Source: Trileptium ribeirensis (taxonomy: Eukaryota; Nematoda; Enoplea; Enoplida; Thoracostomopsidae). Taken from it: 64,000 nt of DNA. The notes beneath the pieces were generated by a model. It saw only the letters and a program-made list of their open reading frames with translations. It was not told the origin of the DNA and searched no databases. A program made the position numbers and the translations under genes. The stretch covers positions 1 through 64,000 of the forward strand of contig JASANE010009808.1 of the NCBI GenBank assembly GCA_030248225.1. The letters run 5' to 3'. Shown piece by piece: positions 35,101 to 50,100 of this stretch; within the stretch, counting starts at the first letter, position 1; each line of letters opens with the position of its first letter.

Positions 35101-38100
35101 ACTCCCATCGATTACGAACATACATATGATTTGTACGACAGGTAAAATTTGTGAACGTAGTTACCGATGCTATTTCTTTATTTTACTATCTTTAAAATTG
35201 ATATTTCTGAACGTTATCACTCCGTTTTAAGACATTATAGACTTCTTTATTCTGGTTGTTTTGTAGTCTGATAAAGCCATTCAATGTTAATTAGAAGTAA
35301 TCTATCTAGCACGCGTAAACCATGACGTATCTAGATTCATTTTATCGATTTCCAACGGAATACTGTTTGTAGAAGGTCGTTAAGTACTTCATTCGAAATA
35401 GCCATTTTGCAGGACTATGTTTCCTGTTTAGTTTGGCAATCAATACGACTAAACATGTTATGCATCTTCTTGGATGATTCAAATTTGCTAAAAGGCGGCT
35501 TCACAACATTTTCGAACAATTTATGTAGAAAGCCGTAATTGAAAGCAGAAGTAAGGTTAATTATAACCCAACACCTAGACGACTACTTTACAAGGCAACA
35601 AGCAGCAGTGGTAGGGATTACTTACTTCACTGCCCTTAATGGCACTCTCAAAACTGATCTGAACGAAGAGATCAGATGGTTCGATGTTGTTGACTCCGAC
35701 CTATGAGGAAACTTTATTTTGCATTTTTGTTATATACATTTAATTAAACTCAAGTTTTTACATTTAGAACATCATTCTAGTTAATCCTGTTTTTGTTTAA
35801 CTTTAGAAACACACAAATCACTCCACCGTTGCAAATTAACGAAAAATATTACGGGCCATTTGAAAGTTTTGACCAGATGATCAATGTGCCAGACCTTTCT
35901 TCACAAACTTCTGTTGAAAACGATGACGACATTGGAAGCGACGATATCGCCAGCTACAATTACCAATATTTGCCAGATACAAGTGACGAAGGCAATTGCA
36001 TTTGTTATTGTTTCACGTAGTTCTTAGGGCGTTTTGTAGCAGCACTTCTCTATATACAGAACTGGTTCAGATTTATATAATCCTCATGTTCGTTTATACT
36101 ATTAAAACCCGTGCAATGGCGTGAAAGTTAGAGGCACAGATCTTTAGAAGAATCGAAGATGCACCTCTTCCGCCACCGCCCCCTCTCAAAGAAATTAAGT
36201 AACATAGGGTTACGATAATCTGCATAGGTATCATAGAACAACAATTCCGTACTAAATTCGAATTACCCTATCTCATAGCAACTGTTAGTTATTCCCTTTT
36301 TGATTTTTGAATAAACTAAAGAACTGCTGCAGCAATGTTTATGATTTTCAGGGGTTCAGAATACTGGAATGGAATAGGAAATAAACTGTGAATGCATGAT
36401 CTTTAAATCTTTTGGGCGCTCTGTCCGCGAAATTCGGGCAGCTAGCTTTCTATATTTTAATTAGTATACGTTTTTGCGGTTTGTGGTAGTCAGTCCCGTT
36501 CTCCGCATTCAAATTTATTAACATAAAGATATCTACAGCGCTTCAAGCCTCTGTCGGAAACGTAGACCATAGTTCTAAGAGCACGCAATTTAATACAGGA
36601 TACCTTAGTGAAGACATAGCCTAATAATTTTTAAATTCATCTTACCAATCCATATGTTAGACGTTCAGCTTTCGGCGGCAATTGTCTTTTTGCATTAGTG
36701 AATGCATGGCCTAATGTTTTTTCATCATGTCGTCCTACCAATCCATAGATAGGTGTTCAACACCTGGCAGCACCTGTCTTTTTTGCATTTTAGGTATTTT
36801 CAATTTCAGCAAACGAATGTGTCGAGGACGTATGGACACGTAATGAAATTAACGTAGCACCAATGAATAGATAAAATAAAAATGCTTTTCTTTATACGTT
36901 TCCGCTAATTAGTGTAATATAAATGGCTAATTTTTGGCTAAAGTCAAATATGGGTTCACACATATGACGGCGTAGAAATATAGGAGCTTAGATGGGTAGA
37001 TAATTAAAAATCAGATTGAAAATAGACACTACATTAATAGATTTAAAAAGCATTTTAACTTCCGCGACACTAACATTAACCTGAAAACTCATATTACCAG
37101 TAATTTAGAACTGGGTTCTTTATTTGCTAAAAAATTTTCAAAGAACATTAAAAGTATTGCCGAATTTTATCAGGTGTTATGAAATGTGTAAACCACACCA
37201 TTACTTAAACGACTGGACTATGTATATAAGTTGTCAAATGTTAGTTTTTTAATGGAAAGCTCTATTAAAGCAAGAATTGCCTCAGTATTGCTAACATTTT
37301 TTATTCAAGAATTAAAAGTAATTTATAAGTAAGTTTATACGTTATTTATCGAATATTTAGCTACGCGATAAAATTTTAGAAAATATTTGTCATTTTTGTA
37401 TGTACAGGAAGGAAGAAATATTTGCAAATGTACTCAAAACTGTGGAGCCCCGAATTTTGCTTTGGTATAAGAACCATGAGACACCCGTTTCGCACGAGGT
37501 TGTACAAAAAATGGCATTAAATGCGAGAACTACAACTTTTAAACTTTGAGTGAGTTAGTCATAAATGATTTTTCTGTGCTTATGAAATGTCCGATGATTT
37601 TTAGAACGGCCGGACTGGAGAGATAACCTCAGTGACATTGTACCTCAACATCATACACGAATATTGTGTAATAGTTAAACTAAATATTGTGAAATATGAG
37701 GCACACGGCAAAATGTTTCTTGAATAGTGGAAACCCAACAGTTCCAGCGAAGCATCTACATTCATTGATATCCTTATACATTATATTATGCTTTCTTATA
37801 GAATAAATTATAAGAATGTCACTGCTCTATTTCACATTACCTTTTTTACTACGACATACATTTCGAGTAATGTAACCCCATGTTAACATATGTGCGATGC
37901 ACACCCAAATTGCTATTATACATTGAATATTGTTCTCGTATTGTTATAATATTGCATTGTACTGCGATTATAAGTATTAACTATTCACAAATATTACCCC
38001 AATGGAAAACGTGTAGTATATTGAAAAAAGTAATGCTGACTATCAAATACATCAAAACGACTCAAATTATTTCTATGTCTTCTTTTTTTATCGGCAGAAT

Positions 38101-41100
38101 TTTATCGACGAAATAAGTTTCAAATTATGTGAACTTAGACAATGCTATATGAAAACGAAACTCAGCTTGCACAGTAGTTGCACAGTAGTCAAGACTATTC
38201 CGTATCAGTGTCAATAGAAATAGTCGGTATATATGCTTCATCGTCCCATAGTGATATCGCGCGAAGATTGCCATACCTTTGTGAAACAAGAAATTGGGCA
38301 CTGTAGCTGAAACTTAAACAATAAAACCAAAATCCATATTGATCATTTCTTATTGCGTATGTTTACTAAGTCCGGTGAGGTTTTTATAGGGATAATACAA
38401 GTTAACCAAAATTCGATTGGTCTCATACGTATGTTACGTTGCATTATTATTTTATGTCTTTATAAATTTTTTACCGATTTCTGTCTTCACTTTTCACTGC
38501 ACTTATATAGTTATATGCTCACTTCGTGACTGCCGCAGAATTGTCGATAATACAGAAACAAAACGAGATACGAAATATTTTATGCCAAGTAATGTTCATA
38601 AAATATTTATCTAAGAATGAAACACTTGCTTAGAGGTAAAATTAGTATTATGAACAGTTAGAAATTCCACTAATACCAGGTATTTATGGCACGTACGAAG
38701 TTTACTTATACTTAACACATTTCTCTGAATTTGATATAAGTTTGTATCAGAAAATCAAGACGCAAAAATGCTATAAAGTACTTGTACTGAATCGTGGGTT
38801 GAGTGAGTAATGTTCAAAAACATGACTTTGAAATTAAGCAAAGCTTTAAAGATTTCTTTAATGATTTCTACTCATATAATTGCGATTTTGAAAAAGCTGA
38901 AATGAACCTAGAAATGATTTAAATTGCTGAAATTTTAGCTGAAATTTTTAAAGAGCTGAAATGATTCATAATCAGCGAAAGAAAAGGTTTTCAATGTTTG
39001 CCGGTATACATTATAATGACATTGTTACTTTGTTTTAGAAGAGTATGTGGACAAGCGGAACGACTTGCGTAAAAAAGATTATGAACGCATCGGAATCATC
39101 AATCAAGGTAATTCTTTACATACCTGCAATATACAAAAAATATAAAGCTCTATAGCTTAAAATTATTTATTCATTCAATCAAATGGGTTGCACCACATGG
39201 TTGGAATTTCAAAGTGCATTGCAGGCAAATAGTGGATTATTGTCGCCAAAGTTTAGAAAAAGATATGCAACAATGCAGTTTCTGCTCACCTGTTTTATGG
39301 CGACGAATTTTTTTATTGTTATAATATAGTTGACTGCTGTTGACTTGTACATACTTCTCAATTGTCCGTACAGGTTTGTTTCGTTTTAGCTATTCAGCAT
39401 TAAAACTGCATTTTACATTTGGTTTTAAATGCCACAAGAAATATGCTTTTGCTGGTGAGTTAGCATCGATATTTCACTTTCAAATTTTTCCAAGAACAAA
39501 GTAGCCGCGGAATTTTCTAGACCAACTGGAAAACCCCGCAATAAAGCTCAGCATTTTATTGAAACAAAGAGAACTTAGCTACCGGAATTTCATCGAATGA
39601 CGCGTAAAAGGCACTAATTTCCTAAAAACATAGAACTATTTACTAGATTGATAGAGTTTACCATATTTTTATAGTACGCGTAACGTAATGTAATCATGTT
39701 ATTCAGCTCAATCATGACAGCACTGATACAAAGTTGTTGAAACGACATTATATTCTACGGAATGTGGAATTATGCTTTATCCTATACCTGAACTGGCCGT
39801 ACCCGGTGACACATGTCAGGCATGACAGGTTAAACTACTCATGAATTATGCGCCCACACAACACCAGTCTAACAATCACGACTTGTGCTGTTTCTGCATT
39901 TTATTTTCTTTTTCCTCACATTACCACATTCATGAGCAAGTACTTATTGGATATTGGGAAACAACAAATCGCCTCACTGCTTGTATCCACATAGAAAAGG
40001 TGAAGAAAGTGATAAGCATTGAACAGATTCAAGTTCGACTCCGTTTACATATGGTTCTGTCAAAAACGTTAACTCATAATAGATGTTAAAACATTAAAAA
40101 AATTAATAGACATGTTCCGTCTGCAGATTTGTTCTACAGTACCGATCAAAACAAGTCGTAGATTGCATGGTCAGATTGTGATGTCTAGGAGCATGATTTG
40201 TGTGGTAGTTTTCTACAAGACGCTTTACTTCCGTGACAATTCTTCCAATTTGAAAAAATTGACGTTGAGCAACACGATAAAGCTAAAGTCAAGTATCGAC
40301 AGTTTTCATTTTTTTACTCATTGGTGTAATTTCTATTTTACAGTTATTGTGTTTGATTATCCACGAGGAGTTTTCAGTTGCTTCGAGAATCTAGAAGAGT
40401 CCGCTTTCCTAAATTCCTACACGCGCATAGCTGCGATGGAAGAGACGCGCTCAAGCATCTTCTACGGCTGAAGCCTCCTGTTGTGATGGGGAGGAATACC
40501 AAATTCTAGCATTATTGAGTCAATTCTTCAGCCTCCTTAGCTTAGTAGTCCAGTGAAAGTAGGAATTTAGAAAACGAAATGAGTGTTGGGTAAACTGGAA
40601 TTTCATAAACTGGAATTTGGGAAACTGGGAATTTGCAAAACTTTAAATTTAGGAAAGTGTGAAGCTAAAAATTTGGGAACATGGGCATGAGCGTATAGTG
40701 TGGAATAACAAATTGGGTAGCTGTTTGGGAAATGGAGAAACAGAGAATACGCGGAAATTAGGAAAGACTAGAACTTCAGATCTGCGAAAGCCAAAAAATG
40801 TGAACTTAAGGAAATGGACAATTTTTGAAACTGGGAATTTGCAAAAATAGATACTTGCAATAACTGGTAATTTATGACATCGTCGTTGTCTAACACATAG
40901 GCTAGTCTGATGCTAAGCAGTGTATGCACTTACACTGTTATGTTATGCAGTCACTCAGTTGAATTTTATATTTTGGAGCTCATAAAAAGACCTCCTGTGG
41001 ATTTAAGGATTTCCTTGTTTTTGACATTTTCAAGAAGTTATTTTTGAGTGATAGTTATAAAATGCTTTATTCTGATTTTAGCGACCATTCCACGTGGAAT

Positions 41101-44100
41101 TACATGTGATATCGTATAACCTGGTTTGACAAATTAGTTTAATTTCAAACTATTTGACCTAGTCAACGTAATTTGACGAATATATTTGTGAATAAATTGT
41201 TTCTCAGGAGATACCTGTTTTCAATATTTTATGACGAACGAAACGGTATTTTCTGTGGGGAAGGGAACCAGCTTCTTATTACAGTGCCCGAAAACTTGTT
41301 TGTCTTATTCGTGTAATACTTAAAAAATAGATCTAAATTTGCACCCGTGGATTCACCACTATAGGCTACGTTAAACATTAATTCGCAAATAAATATGTTT
41401 GCTACCTGTAGTTCTTCATTTGAAGGGCAGAGATGACCGCATTATTTTGTGTTAGGGCACGGCTAGACTATTTATAGGAATCAATATAATAGATTGTGAT
41501 AGATTCAACATTAAATTTGTACACCATAAAGTGTAAAAAACTGTGAATAAAAATTTTGTTATTTCCATACAAAACGGCAAAATAGTTTCTACTTTGCAAG
41601 ATTTAAATTATAAGGCATGTTACTTGCCAAATATTATAATTCTGATAATTTGATTTTTTTCTATAATATACTAAATGTTAAATGATTCGATCGGCGAATT
41701 CCCAACTACCAGGAAAATTGAGCTAAAAATATTTAAAAGACAAATAAGGCAAAAAACTAAACTTCAAAATCTGAAGCCTAGCTGTTCATTAAAAACCGTG
41801 TATTAAGATTCAAAAGACAGACATATAAACGAGCTCTGTAAATTTTTTCGGATCGTCAGCGTCATAGCTATCGCTTGGACGTAACCGAAACTAGTAGGAG
41901 GCACAACCAGGAGACCATATCTTGCCTACAATATAGTATAATAGAATATCCTTTCTTTCTGCATAGCTGTTGGTTGCACAAATTTCCCAATTTTATCGCA
42001 ATTGCTTCACTAAAGTCCCAATGATGGATGGGAATAAATTTTTGATGGTGAACGTCAGACCTTAGATGGCAAGCTAGTGATAGTTATGATGCTCCAATGG
42101 ACCCTCTGATATAAAAACAATATAGTAAATCCTTAAATTTTATGTCTAAACTTACGTAAAATTATTTTAGAAACTTGCAACACGTATGACTTCTTCTGGG
42201 TCTCGTTTTGTCACAGTTATTTAATTGATTGAAATTCAGTTTTTTAGCGTAAAATCATTCAGAATTTTACTATTACTATATTGCGCGGCTAGAGGTAACC
42301 CAGTGAATGTGACTATTTTGCTCTCGATGATTTTTAAATTTCCAAATTAAACGTCGTCGGTTCCAAAGTCCCAATATCACAATGTTGCAACTTCGTTACT
42401 TTAAAATGAAAGATATGACCGTATTCAACACATAGAAAACCATAAGTTCAATAGCCAGGAATATGGGAAGTATCTAAATTTATAAATAAAACTGTGAAGA
42501 CCTATATGCCTTCAAGAGCCATGTTTCACATAGTCTACCGTTAGAGCTTATGGTATTGAATGCATAGCATGCAGACGAACGCTTTCATGATATGATTCAA
42601 CCCAAAAAGCAGTGTACCCGTTCTAGCTCTTCTCGTGCAGATAATCGCTATATAAGTATTTGACAATTTTTGATGGCAAAGGTTAGCACTTTACAGCAGC
42701 CTATTATAGGCGCGCTATGACATACCCAATATGTTTTAACGATTAACAAATTAACTAACGCTATAGACCACATGGTTTGATTCTCATCAAACAAAGAACT
42801 CTTTTTTCCGAAATTGTGGAAATTTCTGTATTTCTTGGAATTTTTTTTAATCTTTAGCTTACAACTCATTCATATCTTCTTTTACAAAACACGCTACAGA
42901 AAATAGTAGATTTCGATGACATTATTTCGCACGCGGTGTCCTTTTTTGAGACGAAGTGTGGTAACGTAAAGTCTTGGTGGTGCCAGATGGCCAAAATCGT
43001 AGCTAATGTCGACATTAAAAAAATTTGAACAAAAATTTTTGGAGCACCATAAACGCAAAGCTATGTAGACAGCTACATTCAATTGAGTGTCGAATAATAA
43101 TAACGAATATACCTACATTTGTTAATCCACTAATAAACATTTGCGTAAACGAGACAGACAAAAACATAATTGCCAACTACCGTTGCGCGTTTAGTGTAGG
43201 AGATTTGAGAAAAACGCAGTATTTGTACCAAATCCGCAGCCTTATAGGAAAGAATCATAACACATTATTCCGTTTGCCGCATAGATATAGTCACCTGTGC
43301 CCTTTACTACTTTTGACTGTATCCAATATGGGGGGGTTTGCAACGCCACCGGTCCAAACGAATTTCTGCTCGTTGCTGCACTATAATGTTATGGCAACTA
43401 GTATAACGGAAATTCATTACATATAGCGAGCACATATAAAGATAATGGATTCTGGTTTTGTTTGTTTTTGTTTTTTAATTATATAAAATTTCAGCAATTT
43501 TGACGGTAGTTGGGAGTTGGTCGACCTAGACGCTTAGTACTATATACAGTTGGTCGCTTTTTGAGGATTCTGCTTGCTAACAGCGAAATAATTCACCTAA
43601 CGTTTCATCAATTTATAAAAACCTCTCACTGTGCATTTATAACGTTGATACGCACCACTATTTTAACCGACAAAAGTCAAAAGACTTTTTGGGGCAAAAA
43701 TGTAAAATTATTTGTAACCATTTATGACCCGGCCATTTCTGCACCTATTTCATATGGCTATTTTAGGAGCATTGACCATTTCACTGGGAAATATGGGCTA
43801 TGCTACATATTTAAGGCTATAATCATCTGCTATTTTAAATAATTTACTGCTAAACATTCTAACTTTTAACCAAAGCAGAATCGGCATTTTATTACTTGTG
43901 GATTAGTGATATACAACACAGGGTAAATGGATTTGATTGAGCTAAAATCTAGCTCGACAAAGTGTGACATGCTAACATTTTGGACTTACGAAGTCGTTCG
44001 TTATAAGGAATCAGCTTATAGCCCCTTAAAAAGGATAAAGATGCAATTGGCACTAGGTGACAATCCGGGTTATTATGCCGAAGCATTGTGTGAACTGGCC

Positions 44101-47100
44101 GTGATGATTGCCCATTACACCACCCATCATCTTATCCGCCTAGACCAAACTCCAGTACCTGTTTAACGCATAGGTACTGCGAAGCAATGGTGGCAGAGTC
44201 CCTTGCCCAAGGAGATTAGCGCGACCACTGGATTCGAACTACCGACTTCGCGATTATGAAGCAGGCGCCCTAACCACTCGGCCACGCCGGAACTTATAGC
44301 CCCTTACTCATAATATCTTGTTAATCACTGATCTGATCCTAATATTCAATGGCAGATTAGTCTTAGGTGAATACATACTTTATCCTAGCAACGATGTTCT
44401 TGCGAACTAATTTGCTTCTGAGCTTGTACCACGTGTAAAGATACGATTTGTTTACATCTAGGTAGTCATTAGACGATCACTTAGTTATAACTGTTGTGAG
44501 CAGAATAACGAGACTGGCTTGATACGAATCGGCCTTTCACTCGAAATAGAGCATTATATCATAAAGTGTTCTTTCTGTCAAATCACTTCTGCACATGCAC
44601 GGCTATCATAGGTTATGACTGTCACTATATTTTAGCTTGTTCTGTTTATAGGAACAGCCAACATGCCGGTTCGTCTTGCAACGCGAAAACCGGAACATCC
44701 AGTGTCGACTGAAGAGCCTGTAACATTGGACGATGTCGATAGCAAAGGAACAGGATTTTATACCAATGAAGACAAGGGGTACGTACAATCAAGATTAATC
44801 GTGGTGTATGTGTTTTGTGTTTTATTGAATAACAGTAGCTCTTGGTAATTTAGTTGGGGATCGTTAATGATGACTTCCTCATAAATTCAATTCATTGATA
44901 GCTATGGAGGTGCTTTCGCAATAATGTAACATCGTGGTTTTCGCGTGAATTTATTGGATGTTCAATCCTGTTAATCCTAGCCATTATAATACCGTGGCTT
45001 TCTTTCGAACTGTGAATATATGACAATTTACATACAAATTGTATCAAATTTCAAAATATGTCGAAACGACCAACTCAAAATTTTACTAGTTGTATACTAT
45101 GCAGCAAAAATACAGTTTATTGAAATAAATTGCACAAATTATGTGCAGATAACCAACAATTGTTGTGTGTAATTTCATGTAAATCATCTATCATCTATTA
45201 TACATATGAAGTATGTAATTTCGCATATAATATGTGCAACAAATCATACAATTCTTTTGTGAAATTCATACAAACGATATGTAAATAATCATACATATTC
45301 TGTGTTACAATTCATACAAGTTATGTACAAAGTGGCATACATTTATTTTGGTCAATTTGATACAACTTATGTTGATATAATCATACATTAATGTACAAAT
45401 TGTACACAAATGGTGTAGGATTTATTTGCCATAAATTTGTCCGTATTCATGTGAATTGCTATGCAAATTGTAGCAAAATAATTTCATATAATAATTTTAT
45501 GATATTGTCATCATACAAGTTTTAAGAGAGTACGATGCACCGTTGTCGTTCCAGGCAAAAAAATCAAATTTTATATTTTTTAAATTTTTAAAATTTTAAA
45601 TTTTAATTTGTGTTCTGTCTTGTCGGATGCCACTCATGAAGACATTTCTAGTAGGTGTAATTAAGTCTGCCTGTTTTTATGAGTTAATTCACGACAATGT
45701 CTCACACTAAAACAAGATTCATTGTAATTTTGTAAATGTTGAATTTGTCTAGCTGGACCTAATTTTCTGGTACTGTCATAACATCTCTTGCTTGGCACAA
45801 CACAGTGTGCAAGAAGAAATAGTATGACGCTTACATACTCTAATCTAAACCCATGTTGGTTGCTACATGCAAGTTGGGCCTTACCTCGATTCCACGGGCA
45901 GACTAGATGCATCTGCCACCGTAATTTGGTGAGCGTAGCTCGAGATACCTCATAGGTTTTGTAGGATGTACACCCGGTTTTGAGGTGGTCGCTTGGTCCG
46001 ATCATAGTTATCCAGGAGAGCACCGCTCAGAACTGCGGGAGCCGACCTCCACAGCTATAAAATTAGTAAGGTAAGCGTATTTTAACCTACCTGCAAATGA
46101 GGAGGTAAGGCCGAAAATGTTAGTGTCATCAAACACGGGTTTACATTCTAGTGCAGCAACGTTTCATGCGGTTCTTTCAACCATTAAGCACTCTATGATG
46201 CAGATACTGAAAAGACAAAAACAATGTCAAGGCTCGACGGCTACTCAAAAACCCAGGATTGTTACACTTTTATTTATAGTTTAGAGTAAATTGATCAGAA
46301 CCTAAGTAATTCGTTGACGGTTTTGATCTCATTCAGTTACTGCAAGATACGTGTAGTGTCCGCAATCATAGTCGACCAAGCATCTGTACTACCGTGTATT
46401 ATGTTTTATAACTGCCTGTTGGACGGGCATGATCTCATTATGTAGGCGGGTATTATCCCATTATGTTACAGCAATATACATGGAATGTCCGTAAACATAG
46501 TCTGCGAATCGATTATACTACCGTGTACTATGTTTATAACTACCTGTTGGACAGTTGTTTTATGCAATTCGCGTGAATTGTCGCTGTTCTCACAGCCGAA
46601 ACCGGGGCCAAATTGTACAAATCAATTGTTCAAAATAACAATCTTGAAAATTTCATTATTTTTTCAGATTAAAATTAATCGAGTAATTTTATGTTATTGT
46701 GAAAATAACTTAGTGTTAGTAAAATCATTTTCTAATCGGCGTCGGTAAACTTGCGTTCAGAAATATATACGTCGCTAAACGAACGCAGCTAAATATTTAA
46801 TTTTAAAAATGGTATGCCAATTTTGTGAGGAAAGGATTGATTAGATATGTTAAAATTTAACCGTCACATTTTGTGGTAGCTTTGCAGAAGTTTAACACAC
46901 CCGCGTTTGCCTACTTTAACTAGGCATGAATTTTTGCACATTTAAACAAAAAATGGTTCGGTTTTTACTATAATTTGTGGTATATCAAAAACAACATGAC
47001 GAAAAACAAAACAGTAGCTGTATAAAATCTCATTGCATGTTTAACACAATTGAGCCTTTTAACCCTTAGATACTACAAGAACACAAACAGAAATATTAAT

Positions 47101-50100
47101 TCTTAATCTATGTTTAACGTCAAAAAGCCTAGCAGCAGAAGAGCTAAATCTAACAGGTCTAGCTAAGTGCTAATTAATATTGTCCCATAAATGAAATGGT
47201 CCTCTTTAGTGTTCGGAATATGGCAACAACCTGTCAATATATTTATTTCTAAAAATTTAAAAACTGGCGTTTACAGCCTTTACAACCTAAATCTGACTAA
47301 ACTTAACTGAGTTAGACAATTTGACGTACTTGCAATTCAGCAAGTTTTTGTTTTGCTAACCTTGCATAAAAGCTTTGGTTTGAATATTAAAATCCGACCA
47401 GCAATATCAATAGGATTTTTAAATATTGTTATCTTCTTTATATGTAGGCTCTTATATACCATCCATAAATTTGTTTTAAGCTATACCAAAAAGAATCCAT
47501 AAATGGCTTTACTTTACAATATCATAAACAGTGAAACTGTGTGCGACCTACAATGTTTAAATGCTGAATAATAATAATAATTTGGTGTCTAGTAAGTGAA
47601 ACTAACGAAGTGAAAAATTCACATGTATGCGACAACGATGAAATTTGACAAAGTCCATTATTGGTGTTTTGGTATTATTATTACACACATAACTCAAACT
47701 TAGGCTGAGCGGATTGATTCGAGCATAACTCATTTGAAAGCATGAAATCCCTACTTGTGCCCATTAATCAAAGGAGAAACCCGATTGCAATATTGGCAAC
47801 AAGAAAAAGGGAGCCAAAATGTTCGGTACCTCGAAAGGGCGCAAAATTCACGTTATTTAATGTAGCTGGACAACTAGTGCAGTCAGCCGGCCAAATTGGA
47901 CTCATTTTGCACATAAGCATCTGTAAGACTGGATATAATGTTTTGCTTCGCGGTTCTCTTAGAATGTAGGTTTTGGGTAATAACGTGGGCAAGGGTGTTT
48001 TTAGTCTCATTTTGCAGAGTAATTTATCTTCTGTATTGCGCACTGAGAGCACAATAATCAGGTATATCTTCTCAATTGTTCAAGCGCCATTGCTGATATT
48101 CGGTGGCTCATCTTGTAATTTAATATTCAATATAGTTTTGTACATCTCGCTAAATTACATTTTCAAAACTCAGAATTCATCGTTTTATGAAGAAAACAAG
48201 CTACTAGTATTATAAACAATATCACCATCTGGTGGCATCGTTTATATGCTCATTATGGCAAAAATTGATTATTGAGATAATTTTAAATTTTGCTATTGAA
48301 TTCAGAATGAGTGAATGAAACGATCGAAGCGAAGAATTTTTTCTAGCCTTGACAGTGGTGCAATGAAATTTGACAATGCCCGTTATTGGGTGTTTTAGGT
48401 TGACACACATAACTCAGTTTTGGCTGGGTTGATTGATTCTCACCCGTAGCTCATTTGGCAGCTTGATCGCTCTATCGGTACCTTTAGTTATGTACGGAAA
48501 CAGATTTCAACATGTTCATCTCGAGAAAACTGGTTAAATGGGATCGGATCAGGTCGCAAATGGGCCCAGAAATGACATAAATTATTATAACTAGACAACC
48601 GATATAGATATCTCAGTGAGATTAGGCATTTTTAGTAGAATGTATAAGCCTCTACAGAACTATGTCTAATGCGTTTCTATGCGATGGATGTATTTTGGTC
48701 AAAAACGCTTTCTAAATTGGGCCCATGATACCCAAAATACACGAAAATGGTGATATCTCTGCAACAACTCTAATTATAGTAGTATTTGGGTCTCATTATG
48801 CATAACAAATCATTCTCTATGAAGCTGGAAATGTTGTTCTGCTTATTTGCATTGTTCACTTTGTAGGAGTAAGGTCAAATATTTATAAATGGGCATATGG
48901 GACACAAAATGTACTAAAATGGTAATATGTCCGCAACCACTCCAGGTGTATAGGTGTTTTTGATCTCGTTTGGTTTAGCAATCCATTGTCTATGTACTGC
49001 TATTTCCATTATCTACGCTTGGGAGTTTGTTCAAAAATTGTTTTCAATGGACCCATTGTATCCAAAATACAAGATAATGGTTATATCTCCGCAATCGCTC
49101 GAGCTATATAGGTGTTTTGGTCTCAAATTATATAGCAATTCATGGTCCCTATTGTGATTTAGTGCTCACTGTAAATATTGCCGTATACATCTCTGTAAAT
49201 TACAGTTTCAGCACTCACAATATACCAGCTTGGCGGTAAGACAAGCTACTAGTATATACCTTTGGATTTACTCTATGTAATGCCTAGGGTATAGGCTGGT
49301 TACCCCTTCTAAGGACCGGACAACTCTCAAAACCGCAAAAAATTTATCGCAAATCAGCAATCATCAAGAAAAAATTTTGAGATCTTTAAAATTTCTGATA
49401 TTTACTTCCCCTATGAAGACCCCCGAGACCATCTACTCCTATATCGACGAACGTACGACATCTATGGTGTATGTATGTTTTGCACATTACTTCATTCAAT
49501 TCGTATCCGATTCGGATGCAACAAAATTTTGCAAGCTCTGTCAGATCGAAACGGGTCGGATTAGATCAGACGCAATATGAAAAACCTCTTAGACAGTAAA
49601 AATGTTGATTTTGCAGTATTCCGGCTAATCAGTACTTTATCACAAGATTTTAGGGACAACGCAGAAATTTCTTTGCAAATTGATCCAAAATATACCGGAG
49701 AAGTAACTGGGCACGACGGAATGATTCGTAAGTTACAGTTGTGTATCTGAATTTCGAACAAATGCTGATCTGATTGCTTTAGCACAGGCTGACACCATGG
49801 GCATACAAACAAGGGCGCCACCACGCCACACCCCCTCCCCTACCCCGCAAAACCGTTTCGAGGTTCAAGTATTTGGTGTGTATGCCTGCACCCTTGAAAT
49901 TTAATAAATTGTGATGTGGATACGAATCTGGGTCTTTTCAAATGTAAATCCTGAATTTAGACCCACCCACTTCAAAAGTAGATCCTGAGCATGCCACTGC
50001 CACCGCGCGAGTAAAATGGACTGGAACGCTAACTATACCAAGAAAAGTATGACCAAATGACAAAAATAGCAATGCTTAAGAACCAGCTATATTTAATACA

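Noticed and set aside
45661..46023. 120-codon - strand ORF in IA-2 intron 7
   Set aside because: No recognisable motif; the composition is like the surrounding intron.
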